Positions 1 to 5,784 of a stretch of DNA of 6,862 bases are shown piece after piece; position 1 is the first letter of the stretch, and the number at the start of each line of letters is the position of its first letter. The stretch is from a bacterium (GTDB taxonomy: Bacteria; BMS3Abin14). A program made the translations under genes and the position numbers. Location of the stretch: positions 488,422 to 495,283 of the forward strand of contig CP070682.1 of the NCBI GenBank assembly GCA_020352595.1, in the 5' to 3' direction. The notes under the pieces are model-generated. The model saw nothing but the letters and a program-made list of their open reading frames with translations. It ran no database searches and was not told the DNA's origin.

Positions 1-1
1 C

Positions 2-289
2 GGTCCCGTCTCCGCCAGGACAGCCAGGCAGTGGCATGACCAGGATGCCCTGATCGCGGACTTCGTCAGGAAGATCGGAAAAGGGGATCACCCCAGCTAC
101 GTGTGCTGGTTCTACGATGGAGTTCGCCTCCGGATGTGCCCGCTGCTGCTTCGCAACTCCCTGGACGGCAGGAGCTTCTGCTGCGTGCATCACCTCGGCC
201 CCCACCACAGGCATCCCGCGTGCTCCCTGTACCGCCCCAACCCTCCCCTGTGCACCGCAACCGCGCTGTCCCTGGAGAAGGAATGTTGA
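2..289 (+). CDS. 3' end of an unrecognised protein with a Cys/His-rich tail (truncated by window edge)
   Basis: This frame is open from the first bases of the window to a TGA at 287-289, giving 95 residues with no start in view, so the gene begins upstream. Codon use is typical of the window (CTG, GCC, AGG, TAC, with mostly G or C in third position), which favours real coding over the other frames here. The first half looks like an ordinary soluble domain (helix-like LIADFVRKIGKG, then YVCWFYDG). The last 55 residues hold seven Cys and six His, including FCCVHH and HHRH, so metal binding is possible. I do not recognise the family. The stop overlaps the ATG of a possible small downstream gene. 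A GTG at 101 could act as an internal start, but no ribosome binding site supports it. The call rests on codon character only. Confidence 0.5.
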   Translation, partial: GPVSARTARQWHDQDALIADFVRKIGKGDHPSYVCWFYDGVRLRMCPLLLRNSLDGRSFCCVHHLGPHHRHPACSLYRPNPPLCTATALSLEKEC

Positions 290-468
290 ACAGGCTCCGG
301 GATGGGGGCCCAGCCTCGAGAACCCTATCCAGAAACATCCCGCGAAGATCATCCGGGGCCGTGGACATCCTCGAGGACGACCGCACAAGTGCGGCGGCTG
401 CCTTTTCCATTGCCCGCGTTGAGGAACTTAAACAGTTCCGGCAACCGGGCCCTCTGTGTCCCAGCTAA
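283..468 (+). CDS. Possible small protein overlapping the upstream stop (61 aa, unknown)
   Basis: The ATG at 283 is preceded by GGAG at 274-277, spaced five bases, and overlaps the upstream stop in ATGTTGA, a usual arrangement for translational coupling. The product would be 61 residues: a basic, Ser/Arg-rich first half (MLNRLRDGG..., RNIPRRSS), then a more ordinary helical stretch (VDILEDD, FSIARVEELKQF), ending in PGPLCPS. No domain is recognised. Codon use is mixed, with AGA, CTA and TCA codons that are less common in the neighbouring genes, which counts against it. The hairpin at 423-439 lies inside the frame. It could be a real small gene or a chance frame behind a purine-rich gene end. 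Confidence 0.3.
   Translation: MLNRLRDGGPASRTLSRNIPRRSSGAVDILEDDRTSAAAAFSIARVEELKQFRQPGPLCPS
423..439. repeat. Short inverted repeat GGAACT-N5-AGTTCC
   Basis: A perfect 6-base inverted repeat with a 5-base loop (taaac). It is not followed by a T-run on either strand, so it is not a convincing terminator. It may be a chance stem or a weak operator-like site. Confidence 0.35.
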
Positions 469-660
469 CCGCCCGGGTCGTGACTGGGGAACGGCCGAGG
501 CCGCACAGGCCTGCGGCTGGCAATCCGGCTGGAGTCCGGACGCGGAACCCGCAATGGGGTGCTTGGTACCTATAGAAGAGGAGACTTGAAGATCCGTCTT
601 TCGGGAGGGAAGCCGGCGGCGGTTCTCAGGCGTCGAAGCCGGGAACCGAAGCTCTGTGGA
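469..660. other. Non-coding stretch between converging genes, with three small GC hairpins
   Basis: No convincing gene is seen on either strand between the left-hand plus-strand frames and the minus-strand zinc protein. Counted from the stop at 289, the gene-poor stretch is about 370 bases. Three consecutive short stems can be drawn: GCCGCA/TGCGGC (500-517), TCCGG/CCGGA (524-540) and GCGG/CCGC (542-552). A further CGGTTC/GAACCG pair lies at 620-648. None is followed by a T-tract. I looked for cobalamin and cyclic-di-GMP riboswitch core sequences and found neither. In DNA this GC-rich, short stems of this kind arise easily by chance. Confidence 0.4.
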
Positions 661-855
661 TCAGGCCTGGACCCACTCGCGGCCGTTGTGCAGGAACCGG
701 TGCACCACCTTCTCGCAGTGAAGGCAGAGGAAGCGGCCCACGGCCGTCTCCCTCACATGGTCGCTGCACATGTCCATGCAGTGGTCCCGGCAGTGGTACT
801 TTTCCCGTTTCCTGGTCTTTCTGCACAATGGGCAGATGTAAGTGTCCCTTGGCAA
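661..855 (-). CDS. Small Cys/His-rich putative zinc-binding protein (64 aa)
   Basis: The 64-residue product has Cys pairs CPLC (8, 11) and CLHC (44, 47) flanking a central cluster with Cys 22, 26 and 30 and His 21, 25 and 33, followed by His 52 and 56. This spacing would suit two zinc sites in a zinc-ribbon or loosely B-box-like fold. That is inference from residue pattern, since I cannot name a family. There is no signal peptide or membrane segment, so it is probably cytoplasmic. The chosen start is a TTG, because AGGGAG lies six bases before it and no ATG occurs in frame above it before a stop at 904-906. A strong sigma-70-like promoter at 901-930 gives a leader of about 40 bases, so it is probably transcribed on its own. 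Arg/Lys between the Cys pairs (RKTRKREK) could contact nucleic acid. The opposite-strand frame here is a shadow. Confidence 0.7.
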   Translation of the reverse strand: MPRDTYICPLCRKTRKREKYHCRDHCMDMCSDHVRETAVGRFLCLHCEKVVHRFLHNGREWVQA

Positions 856-900
856 ACCGCTCTCCCTGGCCGTCGAGGTCGCGTCTGTCAGATGCCACGG

Positions 901-930
901 ATTCTACGACAGTTCCGGTATCGGTGACAA
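901..930 (-). promoter_or_regulatory. Sigma-70-type promoter for the small zinc protein
   Basis: On the minus strand TTGTCA (925-930) and TAGAAT (901-906) are separated by 18 bases. Each hexamer matches consensus at five of six positions. The predicted start, near 894, lies about 40 bases before the TTG start codon at 855. Confidence 0.6.
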
Positions 931-961
931 GGGCGTTGAGTGGCCCGCCGATGCCGGATGA

Positions 962-1165
962 TCACCGTCTGGTTCTCGCCTTGTGGCGCTTGCCGTCCCT
1001 TCGCTCACTCCCCTTGTCCCCGGCGGAGGGGAGGCCGTAGAGGTGATAGGCGCAGTCGGGTCCGATGAGTTTGCGCGCCGACCGCAGGGGCACCCTTATC
1101 CTTCCGCTGAGGACCAGAGACCTGTAAAGGTACCGGATCCTGATGGTCTCGGCTTTGGCCTTCAT
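962..1165 (-). CDS. Small, very basic hypothetical protein (67 aa)
   Basis: The ATG-initiated frame encodes 67 residues. Codon use is close to that of the ccm genes (AAG, GCC, ATC, AGG, CTC, TAC), which is the main reason to call it. The N-terminal two-thirds alternates hydrophobic and basic residues (IRIRYLYRSLVL, RIRVPLRSARKL) and contains one Cys in PDCAYHLYGL. The tail is a disordered-looking basic stretch (GKRHKARTRR). There is no membrane segment. The overall charge suggests nucleic-acid or ribosome contact, but this is only inference. No Shine-Dalgarno sequence precedes the ATG (the five bases before it are CCCCC). A possible -10 sits just six bases upstream, so the message could be leaderless. 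It lies after the ccm operon's terminator hairpin and is probably a separate unit. No family recognised. Confidence 0.5.
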   Translation of the reverse strand: MKAKAETIRIRYLYRSLVLSGRIRVPLRSARKLIGPDCAYHLYGLPSAGDKGSERRDGKRHKARTRR

Positions 1166-1171
1166 GGGGGA

Positions 1172-1201
1172 ATGGTATCACATCGAGTCGCGGGTACACA
1201 A
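1172..1201 (-). promoter_or_regulatory. Weak candidate promoter placing the start point at the ATG of the basic small protein
   Basis: TTGTGT (1196-1201) and TACCAT (1172-1177) are spaced 18 bases on the minus strand, each matching consensus at four of six positions. The predicted transcript start would fall at or next to the ATG at 1165, which fits the lack of a ribosome binding site. Confidence 0.25.
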
Positions 1202-1205
1202 AGGC

Positions 1206-1243
1206 CCGGGAAGGTTCATGGCGGGTGGACCGCCCCTTCCCGG
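1206..1243 (-). terminator. Long hairpin ending the ccm operon
   Basis: A perfect 9-base pairing (CCGGGAAGG at 1206-1214 with CCTTCCCGG at 1235-1243) is stacked on a second perfect 5-base pairing (GGCGG 1220-1224, CCGCC 1230-1234) with a 5-base loop. A one-sided TTCAT bulge lies between the two. It starts 9 bases past the ccmI stop. The minus-strand sequence after it is only mildly T-rich (GCCTTTGTGT), so it may be a weak intrinsic terminator or a 3'-end-protecting stem. Confidence 0.55.
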
Positions 1244-1251
1244 ACTGGTCG

Positions 1252-2400
1252 TCACCCTTCGCCGGGTGTCAGTTTTTCCATCTGCTCCATGACCTCGGCG
1301 CGCAGCCGGTCATCGGGGTCCATGGCGAGGACGCGCTCGAACAGCTTCCGGGCCTGCCGCCGGTCTCCCTTGTCGAAGCCTAGAACCAGCCCCATCTGGT
1401 AGAGGTGGATCGGCGATCCGGGCTCGGCCCTTGATGCTGCCTGGAACTTCTCCATGGCCAGGTCGGGATTACCCAGACTCCGGTAGGCCTTCCCGAGGTT
1501 GCCGAGGACCCTGCCGTCGGCCGGCGCGTACTCTTCGGCGTTCATGAAGTGGGTCAGGGCCAGCTGGACATCTCCCGTTTCCAGGTAGTACTCCCCCAGG
1601 ATGAGGTGGGAGGTCACGTTCCAGGGGTTTTCCTGGACATACTTCACCAGGTGCTCGAGGCCTGCCTGTTCCGCATCGGCCCCTGGCAGGGACGCCACCG
1701 GCGCCTCGGGAGCGAGCTGCGCCGACCTCTTGCCCATCTCGAAGAAGGCGACCCCTGTGCCCAGGGCAAATGCCAGGGCGAGCACGGCGATGACGGGGCC
1801 CCGGACACCGCGTACAGGGTGACCGTCGAGATCCTGGACCCGCACACCGTCCTCACTGGCGGATCTACCCTCACGGGTGTCGTCCTCCTCCTCGTCCCAG
1901 TCCTCGTCGGAATCGTCCCAGTCTTCTTCCTCCTCGTCCCAGTCGTCCTCCACTTCGCCGTCATCCCCATCATGGGGAAGAGCCCCGGGATCCACCTGTT
2001 CCCCCTCCCCTTCCAGCTCTTCCTCGAGCCCCCCTTCACCCTTTTTCCCGTGACGGCTCAGAGTCTCGCCGGCATGGGCCTCGGCATCGTCTTCCTCAGT
2101 GCGCGGAGCGGAGGGTCCCTCCGCCTCAAGGGCCTCCAGCTGGGCCATCACCCTGGAGGCCCTCTTGAGGTAGTGCTCTCTCAGTTCCCTGTGATCCGCC
2201 TCGCTGATCTTGCCCGAGGCGAGTTCGAACTCGATGTCCTTCAGTGCCCTGAGGCTGATCCTCTTCTGGGTGCGAAGGTCGCGGAGCCTCTCGTCTTCCG
2301 GCCTTTCCCTCTCCACCCAGGCCACCCTGCGTCCTATGAGCGGGATGAGGACGTAATAGAGGGCTCCCAGGCTAACGAGGGCGAAAATCACCTTCACCAT
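1252..2400 (-). CDS. ccmI: CcmI-like TPR apocytochrome chaperone of System I
   Basis: The 382-residue product has the CcmI/CycH layout. TM1 covers about residues 3-22, followed by a helical, coiled-coil-like cytoplasmic segment (30-95) holding the family's RxxSLxxLKDIEFE...GKIS signature. A long acidic linker follows (100-195). TM2 is at about 201-220, and a periplasmic TPR domain occupies about 245-375 (LGEYYLETGDVQLAL..., LGNLGKAYRSLGNPDLAMEKF). In the known family the TPR domain holds the C-terminus of apocytochrome c and hands it to CcmF/H. The start ATG lies three bases after the ccmH stop, with GGAGGA inside the ccmH end as its ribosome binding site. The unusual part is the linker, which contains three 7-residue DWD repeats (residues 153-173) and almost no basic residues. 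Length is within the family range. It is the last gene of the operon. Confidence 0.85.
   Translation of the reverse strand: MVKVIFALVSLGALYYVLIPLIGRRVAWVERERPEDERLRDLRTQKRISLRALKDIEFELASGKISEADHRELREHYLKRASRVMAQLEALEAEGPSAPRTEEDDAEAHAGETLSRHGKKGEGGLEEELEGEGEQVDPGALPHDGDDGEVEDDWDEEEEDWDDSDEDWDEEEDDTREGRSASEDGVRVQDLDGHPVRGVRGPVIAVLALAFALGTGVAFFEMGKRSAQLAPEAPVASLPGADAEQAGLEHLVKYVQENPWNVTSHLILGEYYLETGDVQLALTHFMNAEEYAPADGRVLGNLGKAYRSLGNPDLAMEKFQAASRAEPGSPIHLYQMGLVLGFDKGDRRQARKLFERVLAMDPDDRLRAEVMEQMEKLTPGEG
1882..1944 (-). repeat. Three tandem 21-base repeats encoding DWD-acidic heptads in CcmI
   Basis: The 11-base word TCGTCCCAGTC (plus-strand reading) recurs at 1892, 1913 and 1934, exactly 21 bases apart. 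In ccmI each unit encodes a 7-residue block, DWD followed by four mostly acidic residues, with Trp at 154, 161 and 168. The pattern points to slippage or duplication inside the acidic linker. Confidence 0.75.
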
Positions 2401-2403
2401 CCG

Positions 2404-2874
2404 TCAATCCTCCAGTTTGTCCAGTTCACGGTCGATCTTCTCCTGCATGCCGTCGTCAAGGCCCTCGTCCTGAGCCCCTTTCTCCTCCTCTTCCTCCTCG
2501 CGTCTGGAGGACCTCCACCGCCTGGCCAGAGACACGGCCACCACAGAACCCACCGCCAGGGCGGCCATGGGAGCGCCGTACGCCAAGAGGTTGAATCCCT
2601 CCTTCCTGGGTGAGGCCAGGATCACCTCCCCGAACTGGGAGACGAAGATCCCCAGGATCTCGGTCCGGGACTTCCCCTGCCTGATCATGCCGTTGATGAT
2701 GGCGCGCATCTCCTCGGACCGGTCGCAGGTGCAGTTGACGAGCACGTCGCCGCACCCGCAGTCGCACATGAGCTCGGCCTCGACCTCGCTGGATGTGACG
2801 GCATGACCCGCCGCTGGGAGCAGCAGGGCCAGCAGAGCGATGACCGTGATGACTCTCAGGGGACTAAGGGGCAT
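2404..2874 (-). CDS. ccmH: CcmH-like membrane-anchored protein with five-cysteine CxC motif
   Basis: The product is 156 residues. A signal peptide covers about 1-25 (hydrophobic VIALLALLLPAAGHA with an AxA-type end). A periplasmic helical domain follows, then one TM (about 97-116) and an acidic cytoplasmic tail (six Glu at 126-131). CcmH proteins reduce or bind the apocytochrome CxxCH cysteines through an LRCxxC motif. Here the equivalent reads LMCDCGCG, plus a second pair, giving Cys 37, 39, 41, 48 and 50. The following helices (MIRQGKSRTEILGIFVSQFGE, then a SPRKEGFNLLAY stretch) match the family well. I chose the ATG at 2874 over the upstream TTG at 2898, because AGGGAGG lies nine bases before it and it begins a clean signal peptide. 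It overlaps the ccmF stop by 11 bases, indicating coupled translation. The five-Cys motif could bind metal or allow alternative disulfides, but this is inference. Confidence 0.8.
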   Translation of the reverse strand: MPLSPLRVITVIALLALLLPAAGHAVTSSEVEAELMCDCGCGDVLVNCTCDRSEEMRAIINGMIRQGKSRTEILGIFVSQFGEVILASPRKEGFNLLAYGAPMAALAVGSVVAVSLARRWRSSRREEEEEEKGAQDEGLDDGMQEKIDRELDKLED

Positions 2875-4828
2875 CGCTGACGACCTCCCTTCTGCCAAGC
2901 CTCGGTATGATGGCCATGACGCCTCCGAACACCATGACGAACCCCCCGATCCACACCCAGCTGACGAGGGGATTCACCGCCACCCTCAGTGTCACCGTCC
3001 AGTCCTGCCCCACGGCGGGCATGGTGACGTAAAGGTCCTCGAGGAGGGTGGATCGAAGGCTCACCTCCGTCGTCGGCTGCTCGGCGTTGATGTAGAAGCG
3101 CCTCTGGGTCCGGACCTTGTCCAGGTAGCGCCCGTCCTTGTAGATGGAGAACTCCGCCGCGTAGACCTCCCGGTTCCGGTCGTTGTACTTGCCTGCCTTG
3201 TCGTACCGGAGGGTGTAGTCGCCCACGCCGATGGTCTGGCCCCTGCGCAGGGTGGCCTGGTTCTCCTGCTTGTAGGCGTAAGAACCCGTGATGCCGATGA
3301 CCATGATCACCACCCCCAGGTGGGCGATGAAACCGCCGTAGCGGCGCCGCATCTTCCACATCAGCCTGGGGAAGGCGGCCCAGGCGCCCTCGCCGGTGAG
3401 CCTCATCCTGGCCCTCGTCCCGGTCCAGAACTCCTGGAAGATGGTGCCTGCGACGAAGATGGACAGGCCCACGGCCAGGAGGGGGTAGACCTGCCTGATG
3501 CCGGCGACGAAGAGCGCCAGCAGCCCTGCCAGCATGGCGGCTGCGGGCACGAGGAAATTCTTCCGGAGGTTGGAGGCAGAGGCCTTTCTCCAGCCGATGA
3601 GAGGGCACAGTCCTGTAATGATGAGCAGGACGAGGAAGAGGGGGGTGTTGACCCTGTTGAAGAAAGGCTGGCTGACGGTGACCTTGTTGCCGGTGACGGC
3701 CTCGGACAGGAGGGGGAACATGGTGCCGAAGAGGGTGGCGAAGGCCAGGGCCAGCAGGATGACGTTGTTAAACAGGAAGGTGCTCTCCCTGGAAAGGTAG
3801 GACTCCAGGGAGTGTTCCGTTCGCAGTGTCCTGAACCTGGCGATGATGAGCCCGGCCCCCAGCAGGGCGGTGGCCGTGAGGAAGAGGAGGAAGTAGCCCC
3901 CCAGACCCGTGGCCCCGAAGTCGTGGACGGACTGGAGGATGCCGCTCCTGACGAGGTAGGTCCCGAAAACGCACAGGACGAAGGTGAGCACGATGAGGAC
4001 CATGTTCCAGACCTTCATGATGTTGCGCCGCTCCTGGATGATGGCCGTGTGGATGAAGGCGGTTGCCACGAGCCACGGGATGAAGGAGGCGTTCTCCACG
4101 GGATCCCAGGCCCAGTAGCCTCCCCAACCCAGTTCGACGTAGGCCCACTGGCCGCCGAGGATGATCCCGATGGTGAGGAAGACCCACGAGAGCACGTTCC
4201 AGACCCTGGTCTTCCTCAACCACGATTCATCTGGGCTGCCCCCCAGCAGGGCTCCGAGGGCGTAGGCGAAGGGCACGGTGAAGCCCACGTAGCCGAGGAA
4301 CAGGGTCGGGGGGTGGAAGATCATGCCGGGGTTCTGCAGCAGCGGGTTCAGGCCCTTTCCATCCCTGGGGGTGAAGGAGAGGAGGTCGAAGGGGTTGGTC
4401 ACGCCTGTCAGGAGGAAGAGGAAGAAGCCCATGCACCCGGCCATCACCAGGTAGATGAAGGGTGTGGGACGGCGCTCGAGCTCGTGGCGCGTGTTGTGGG
4501 CTACCGCAGCGGCAAAGAGGCTCAGCACCCAGACCCAGAACAGGAGGGACCCGTCCTGGCCTGCCCAGAAGGCCGTGATCTTGTAGAAAAAGGGCAGCGC
4601 CCGGTCCGAATAGGAGGAGACGTACTCCACCTGAAAGGCATCGGTGGCGAAAAGCCAGGTCAGGCTGGCGGCGGCCAGCGTCGTGAAGAGGGCCGTGAAG
4701 GCGAAGGCGCGCCTCCCGCTGATGATGAAGCGGAAATCGTTGCGGGCGATGCCGACAACAAGAAGGACCATGGCCCCCAGGGTGAAAGCGAGGGCGGCGT
4801 ACTGGGAGAGGTTTCCCAAAGTGACCAC
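2864..4828 (-). CDS. ccmF: CcmF, cytochrome c haem synthetase of System I
   Basis: CcmF receives haem from CcmE and ligates it to the apocytochrome CxxCH motif at the outer face of the inner membrane. The 654-residue product is full length for the family. It has many TM helices and the WWD domain (WGGYWAWDPVENASF, 235-249). The conserved histidines can be placed: His172 in GMIFHPP and His302 in SVHDFG (the P-His pair flanking the WWD), and His260 and His503 (GGFIAHLG), which match the transmembrane haem-b ligand positions. A large soluble periplasmic loop (about 520-615) precedes the last TM, as usual. The start is a GTG at 4828, chosen because AGGAGG lies just before it and the N-terminus then fits the family. 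It begins nine bases after the ccmE stop, and its TAG overlaps the ccmH start. No frame damage is seen. Confidence 0.97.
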   Translation of the reverse strand: MVTLGNLSQYAALAFTLGAMVLLVVGIARNDFRFIISGRRAFAFTALFTTLAAASLTWLFATDAFQVEYVSSYSDRALPFFYKITAFWAGQDGSLLFWVWVLSLFAAAVAHNTRHELERRPTPFIYLVMAGCMGFFLFLLTGVTNPFDLLSFTPRDGKGLNPLLQNPGMIFHPPTLFLGYVGFTVPFAYALGALLGGSPDESWLRKTRVWNVLSWVFLTIGIILGGQWAYVELGWGGYWAWDPVENASFIPWLVATAFIHTAIIQERRNIMKVWNMVLIVLTFVLCVFGTYLVRSGILQSVHDFGATGLGGYFLLFLTATALLGAGLIIARFRTLRTEHSLESYLSRESTFLFNNVILLALAFATLFGTMFPLLSEAVTGNKVTVSQPFFNRVNTPLFLVLLIITGLCPLIGWRKASASNLRKNFLVPAAAMLAGLLALFVAGIRQVYPLLAVGLSIFVAGTIFQEFWTGTRARMRLTGEGAWAAFPRLMWKMRRRYGGFIAHLGVVIMVIGITGSYAYKQENQATLRRGQTIGVGDYTLRYDKAGKYNDRNREVYAAEFSIYKDGRYLDKVRTQRRFYINAEQPTTEVSLRSTLLEDLYVTMPAVGQDWTVTLRVAVNPLVSWVWIGGFVMVFGGVMAIIPRLGRREVVSDAP

Positions 4829-4837
4829 GGGTGCCTC

Positions 4838-5266
4838 CTACTTGCCGGATCCGGTTTCGGCGTCGGCCTCGGCCACGTACTTGGACGGGCACTTGGCCAG
4901 CAGAGTGGTGGCGCTGAAGAGGTTGCTGACCTGGCTGTATGTCCCCTCGAGGATCACCTCGGCGCCCTCCTTGAAGGCGTCCGGCATGACCCCTTCGTAC
5001 CTGGCCTGCATGGTCACCCTCCGGTTGTCGGTATCACGGACGCTGAAGGTCAGGAGGAGCTTCTCCTGGTCGTACGCCACGGTATCCTCCACCACTTCGC
5101 CGCTGATGCGGATGGCCCGCCCGTCGAAGATGTTGGCGCCGTTGAGCACCTCGCTGACCGTGCGGTAGTAGACCCCCGTGTCCGAGATGCCTGTGAATAT
5201 CAGGTATCCCACGCCGGCGACTACCGCCAGGACGGCCACGAGGATTTTCATGTTGGGCTTTTTCAT
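4838..5266 (-). CDS. ccmE: CcmE, haem chaperone with variant CxxxY motif
   Basis: CcmE binds haem covalently in the periplasm and delivers it to CcmF. With the start at 5266 the protein has 142 residues: a signal anchor (about 7-25), then a beta-barrel OB domain with family landmarks (GRAIRISGEV, YEGVMPDAFKEG, VSNLFSATTLLAKCPSKY). The haem-attaching position, His in E. coli within HxxxY, is Cys126 here followed by Tyr130 (CPSKY). This is the known CxxxY form found in archaea and some deltaproteobacteria. The frame is open back to an ATG at 5371, but that would add 35 residues with no family match, and MKKPNMKIL is a typical CcmE start. No clear Shine-Dalgarno precedes 5266, which is odd for the operon's first gene. 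A short leader frame ends in ATGA over this start. Confidence 0.93.
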   Translation of the reverse strand: MKKPNMKILVAVLAVVAGVGYLIFTGISDTGVYYRTVSEVLNGANIFDGRAIRISGEVVEDTVAYDQEKLLLTFSVRDTDNRRVTMQARYEGVMPDAFKEGAEVILEGTYSQVSNLFSATTLLAKCPSKYVAEADAETGSGK

Positions 5267-5267
5267 A

Positions 5268-5279
5268 GGAACATGTTCC
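5268..5279. repeat. Perfect 12-base palindrome next to the ccmE start codon
   Basis: GGAACATGTTCC reads the same on both strands and ends one base before the ccmE ATG, where a ribosome binding site would be expected. It could be a regulator site or could fold the initiation region. It could also arise by chance. Confidence 0.45.
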
Positions 5280-5290
5280 GTTCTGTTGGC

Positions 5291-5332
5291 TGCTGTCCGG
5301 AGGTCCGGCGTGAGCACCCGGGCCGGACAGCA
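5291..5332 (-). promoter_or_regulatory. Leader stem upstream of ccmE (10-base inverted repeat)
   Basis: TGCTGTCCGG (5291-5300) pairs perfectly with CCGGACAGCA (5323-5332) around a 22-base loop. The stem ends about 25 bases before the ccmE ATG and lies inside the predicted transcript. There is no T-run after it on the minus strand, so a structural or translational role is more likely than termination. Confidence 0.45.
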
Positions 5333-5584
5333 CACGGCATCGGCGTCACACAGTACCCCCGGGGAATCCATTCACCTGCGACGGCACCTTGTGGCGCGAC
5401 GGGAAACGAGTGTGCGCGTGGTCAGGGATAAGTACCGGGAACTGTCGCGGATTGAGGAATCGGGCCGTCCACAAGATCGGTGTCCGGCATGGAAAAAGGG
5501 GAACGGGAACGCTCAATCGTACCGTCTTTTCTTCTCCCCGGCTGTGTTATGGCTCCCGCTTGGATGCTTTCCTTACCCGGACAC

Positions 5585-5613
5585 AAAGTAAAGATTGTCC
5601 CATGGCTTGTCAA
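5585..5613 (-). promoter_or_regulatory. Sigma-70-type promoter of the ccm operon
   Basis: On the minus strand a perfect TTGACA (5608-5613) is followed after 17 bases by TACTTT (5585-5590), which keeps the key T, A and final T of the -10. The predicted start near 5578 gives a leader of about 310 bases before ccmE. No better match was seen closer to the gene. Confidence 0.6.
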
Positions 5614-5690
5614 GGGGCTTCGTGAAATTCCACCCCAAGCCGGGCCGTTCCGCGCCACTGAACCCTCGGGCCCTGTATGGCCCTCATCCT

Positions 5691-5702
5691 CCCCCGCGGG
5701 GG
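5691..5702. repeat. Perfect GC palindrome between the divergent promoters
   Basis: CCCCCGCGGGGG is self-complementary. With one mismatch on each side it extends to TCC...GGA (5687-5706). It sits between the two divergent promoters, with GGGCC-N6-GGCCC at 5668-5683 nearby. It could be an operator or a strong stem. No T-tract directly follows, although CCTTTTC lies about ten bases further on. Confidence 0.4.
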
Positions 5703-5784
5703 CGGAGGCCGTCCTTTTCAGGGACAGGAAGGCCCGGGCGCCAGGAATTTTCCGCTACTATCAATAAAAACGCCAGATCTGCCG

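Noticed and set aside
66..410. Minus-strand 114-residue open frame
   Set aside because: It has no ribosome binding site, is Gly/Arg/Ser-rich in its second half, and is antisense to the better-supported left-edge frame.
466..560. Possible riboswitch (cobalamin or cyclic-di-GMP type) in the left non-coding stretch
   Set aside because: The conserved core sequences of those classes are not present, and no suitable gene follows on the plus strand.
432..918. Ten-base direct repeat ACAGTTCCGG at 432-441 and 909-918
   Set aside because: Two copies of a 10-base word nearly 480 bases apart are likely by chance, and no third copy or symmetric context was found.
1549..2613. Long plus-strand frame (354 residues) opposite ccmI and ccmH
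   Set aside because: It is antisense to recognisable genes. Its hydrophobic stretches come from the complement of the acidic codons in CcmI.
2404..2898. CcmH starting at the TTG at 2898
   Set aside because: The ATG at 2874 has a better-placed AGGGAGG and starts a standard signal peptide.
5268..5279. LexA (SOS) box reading of GGAACATGTTCC
   Set aside because: The Gram-positive type box needs GAAC-N4-GTTC. Here the arms are two bases apart, and the genes have no DNA-damage link.
4838..5371. CcmE with a 35-residue N-terminal extension from the ATG at 5371
   Set aside because: The extension has no family match, and AGG sits too close to that ATG. The start at 5266 gives a normal signal anchor.
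2840..5431. Very long plus-strand frame (863 residues) opposite ccmF and ccmE
   Set aside because: The composition (Gly, Glu, Asp, His, Val rich, no domain) is typical of the complement of a GC-rich membrane protein gene, and ccmF and ccmE on the other strand are certain.
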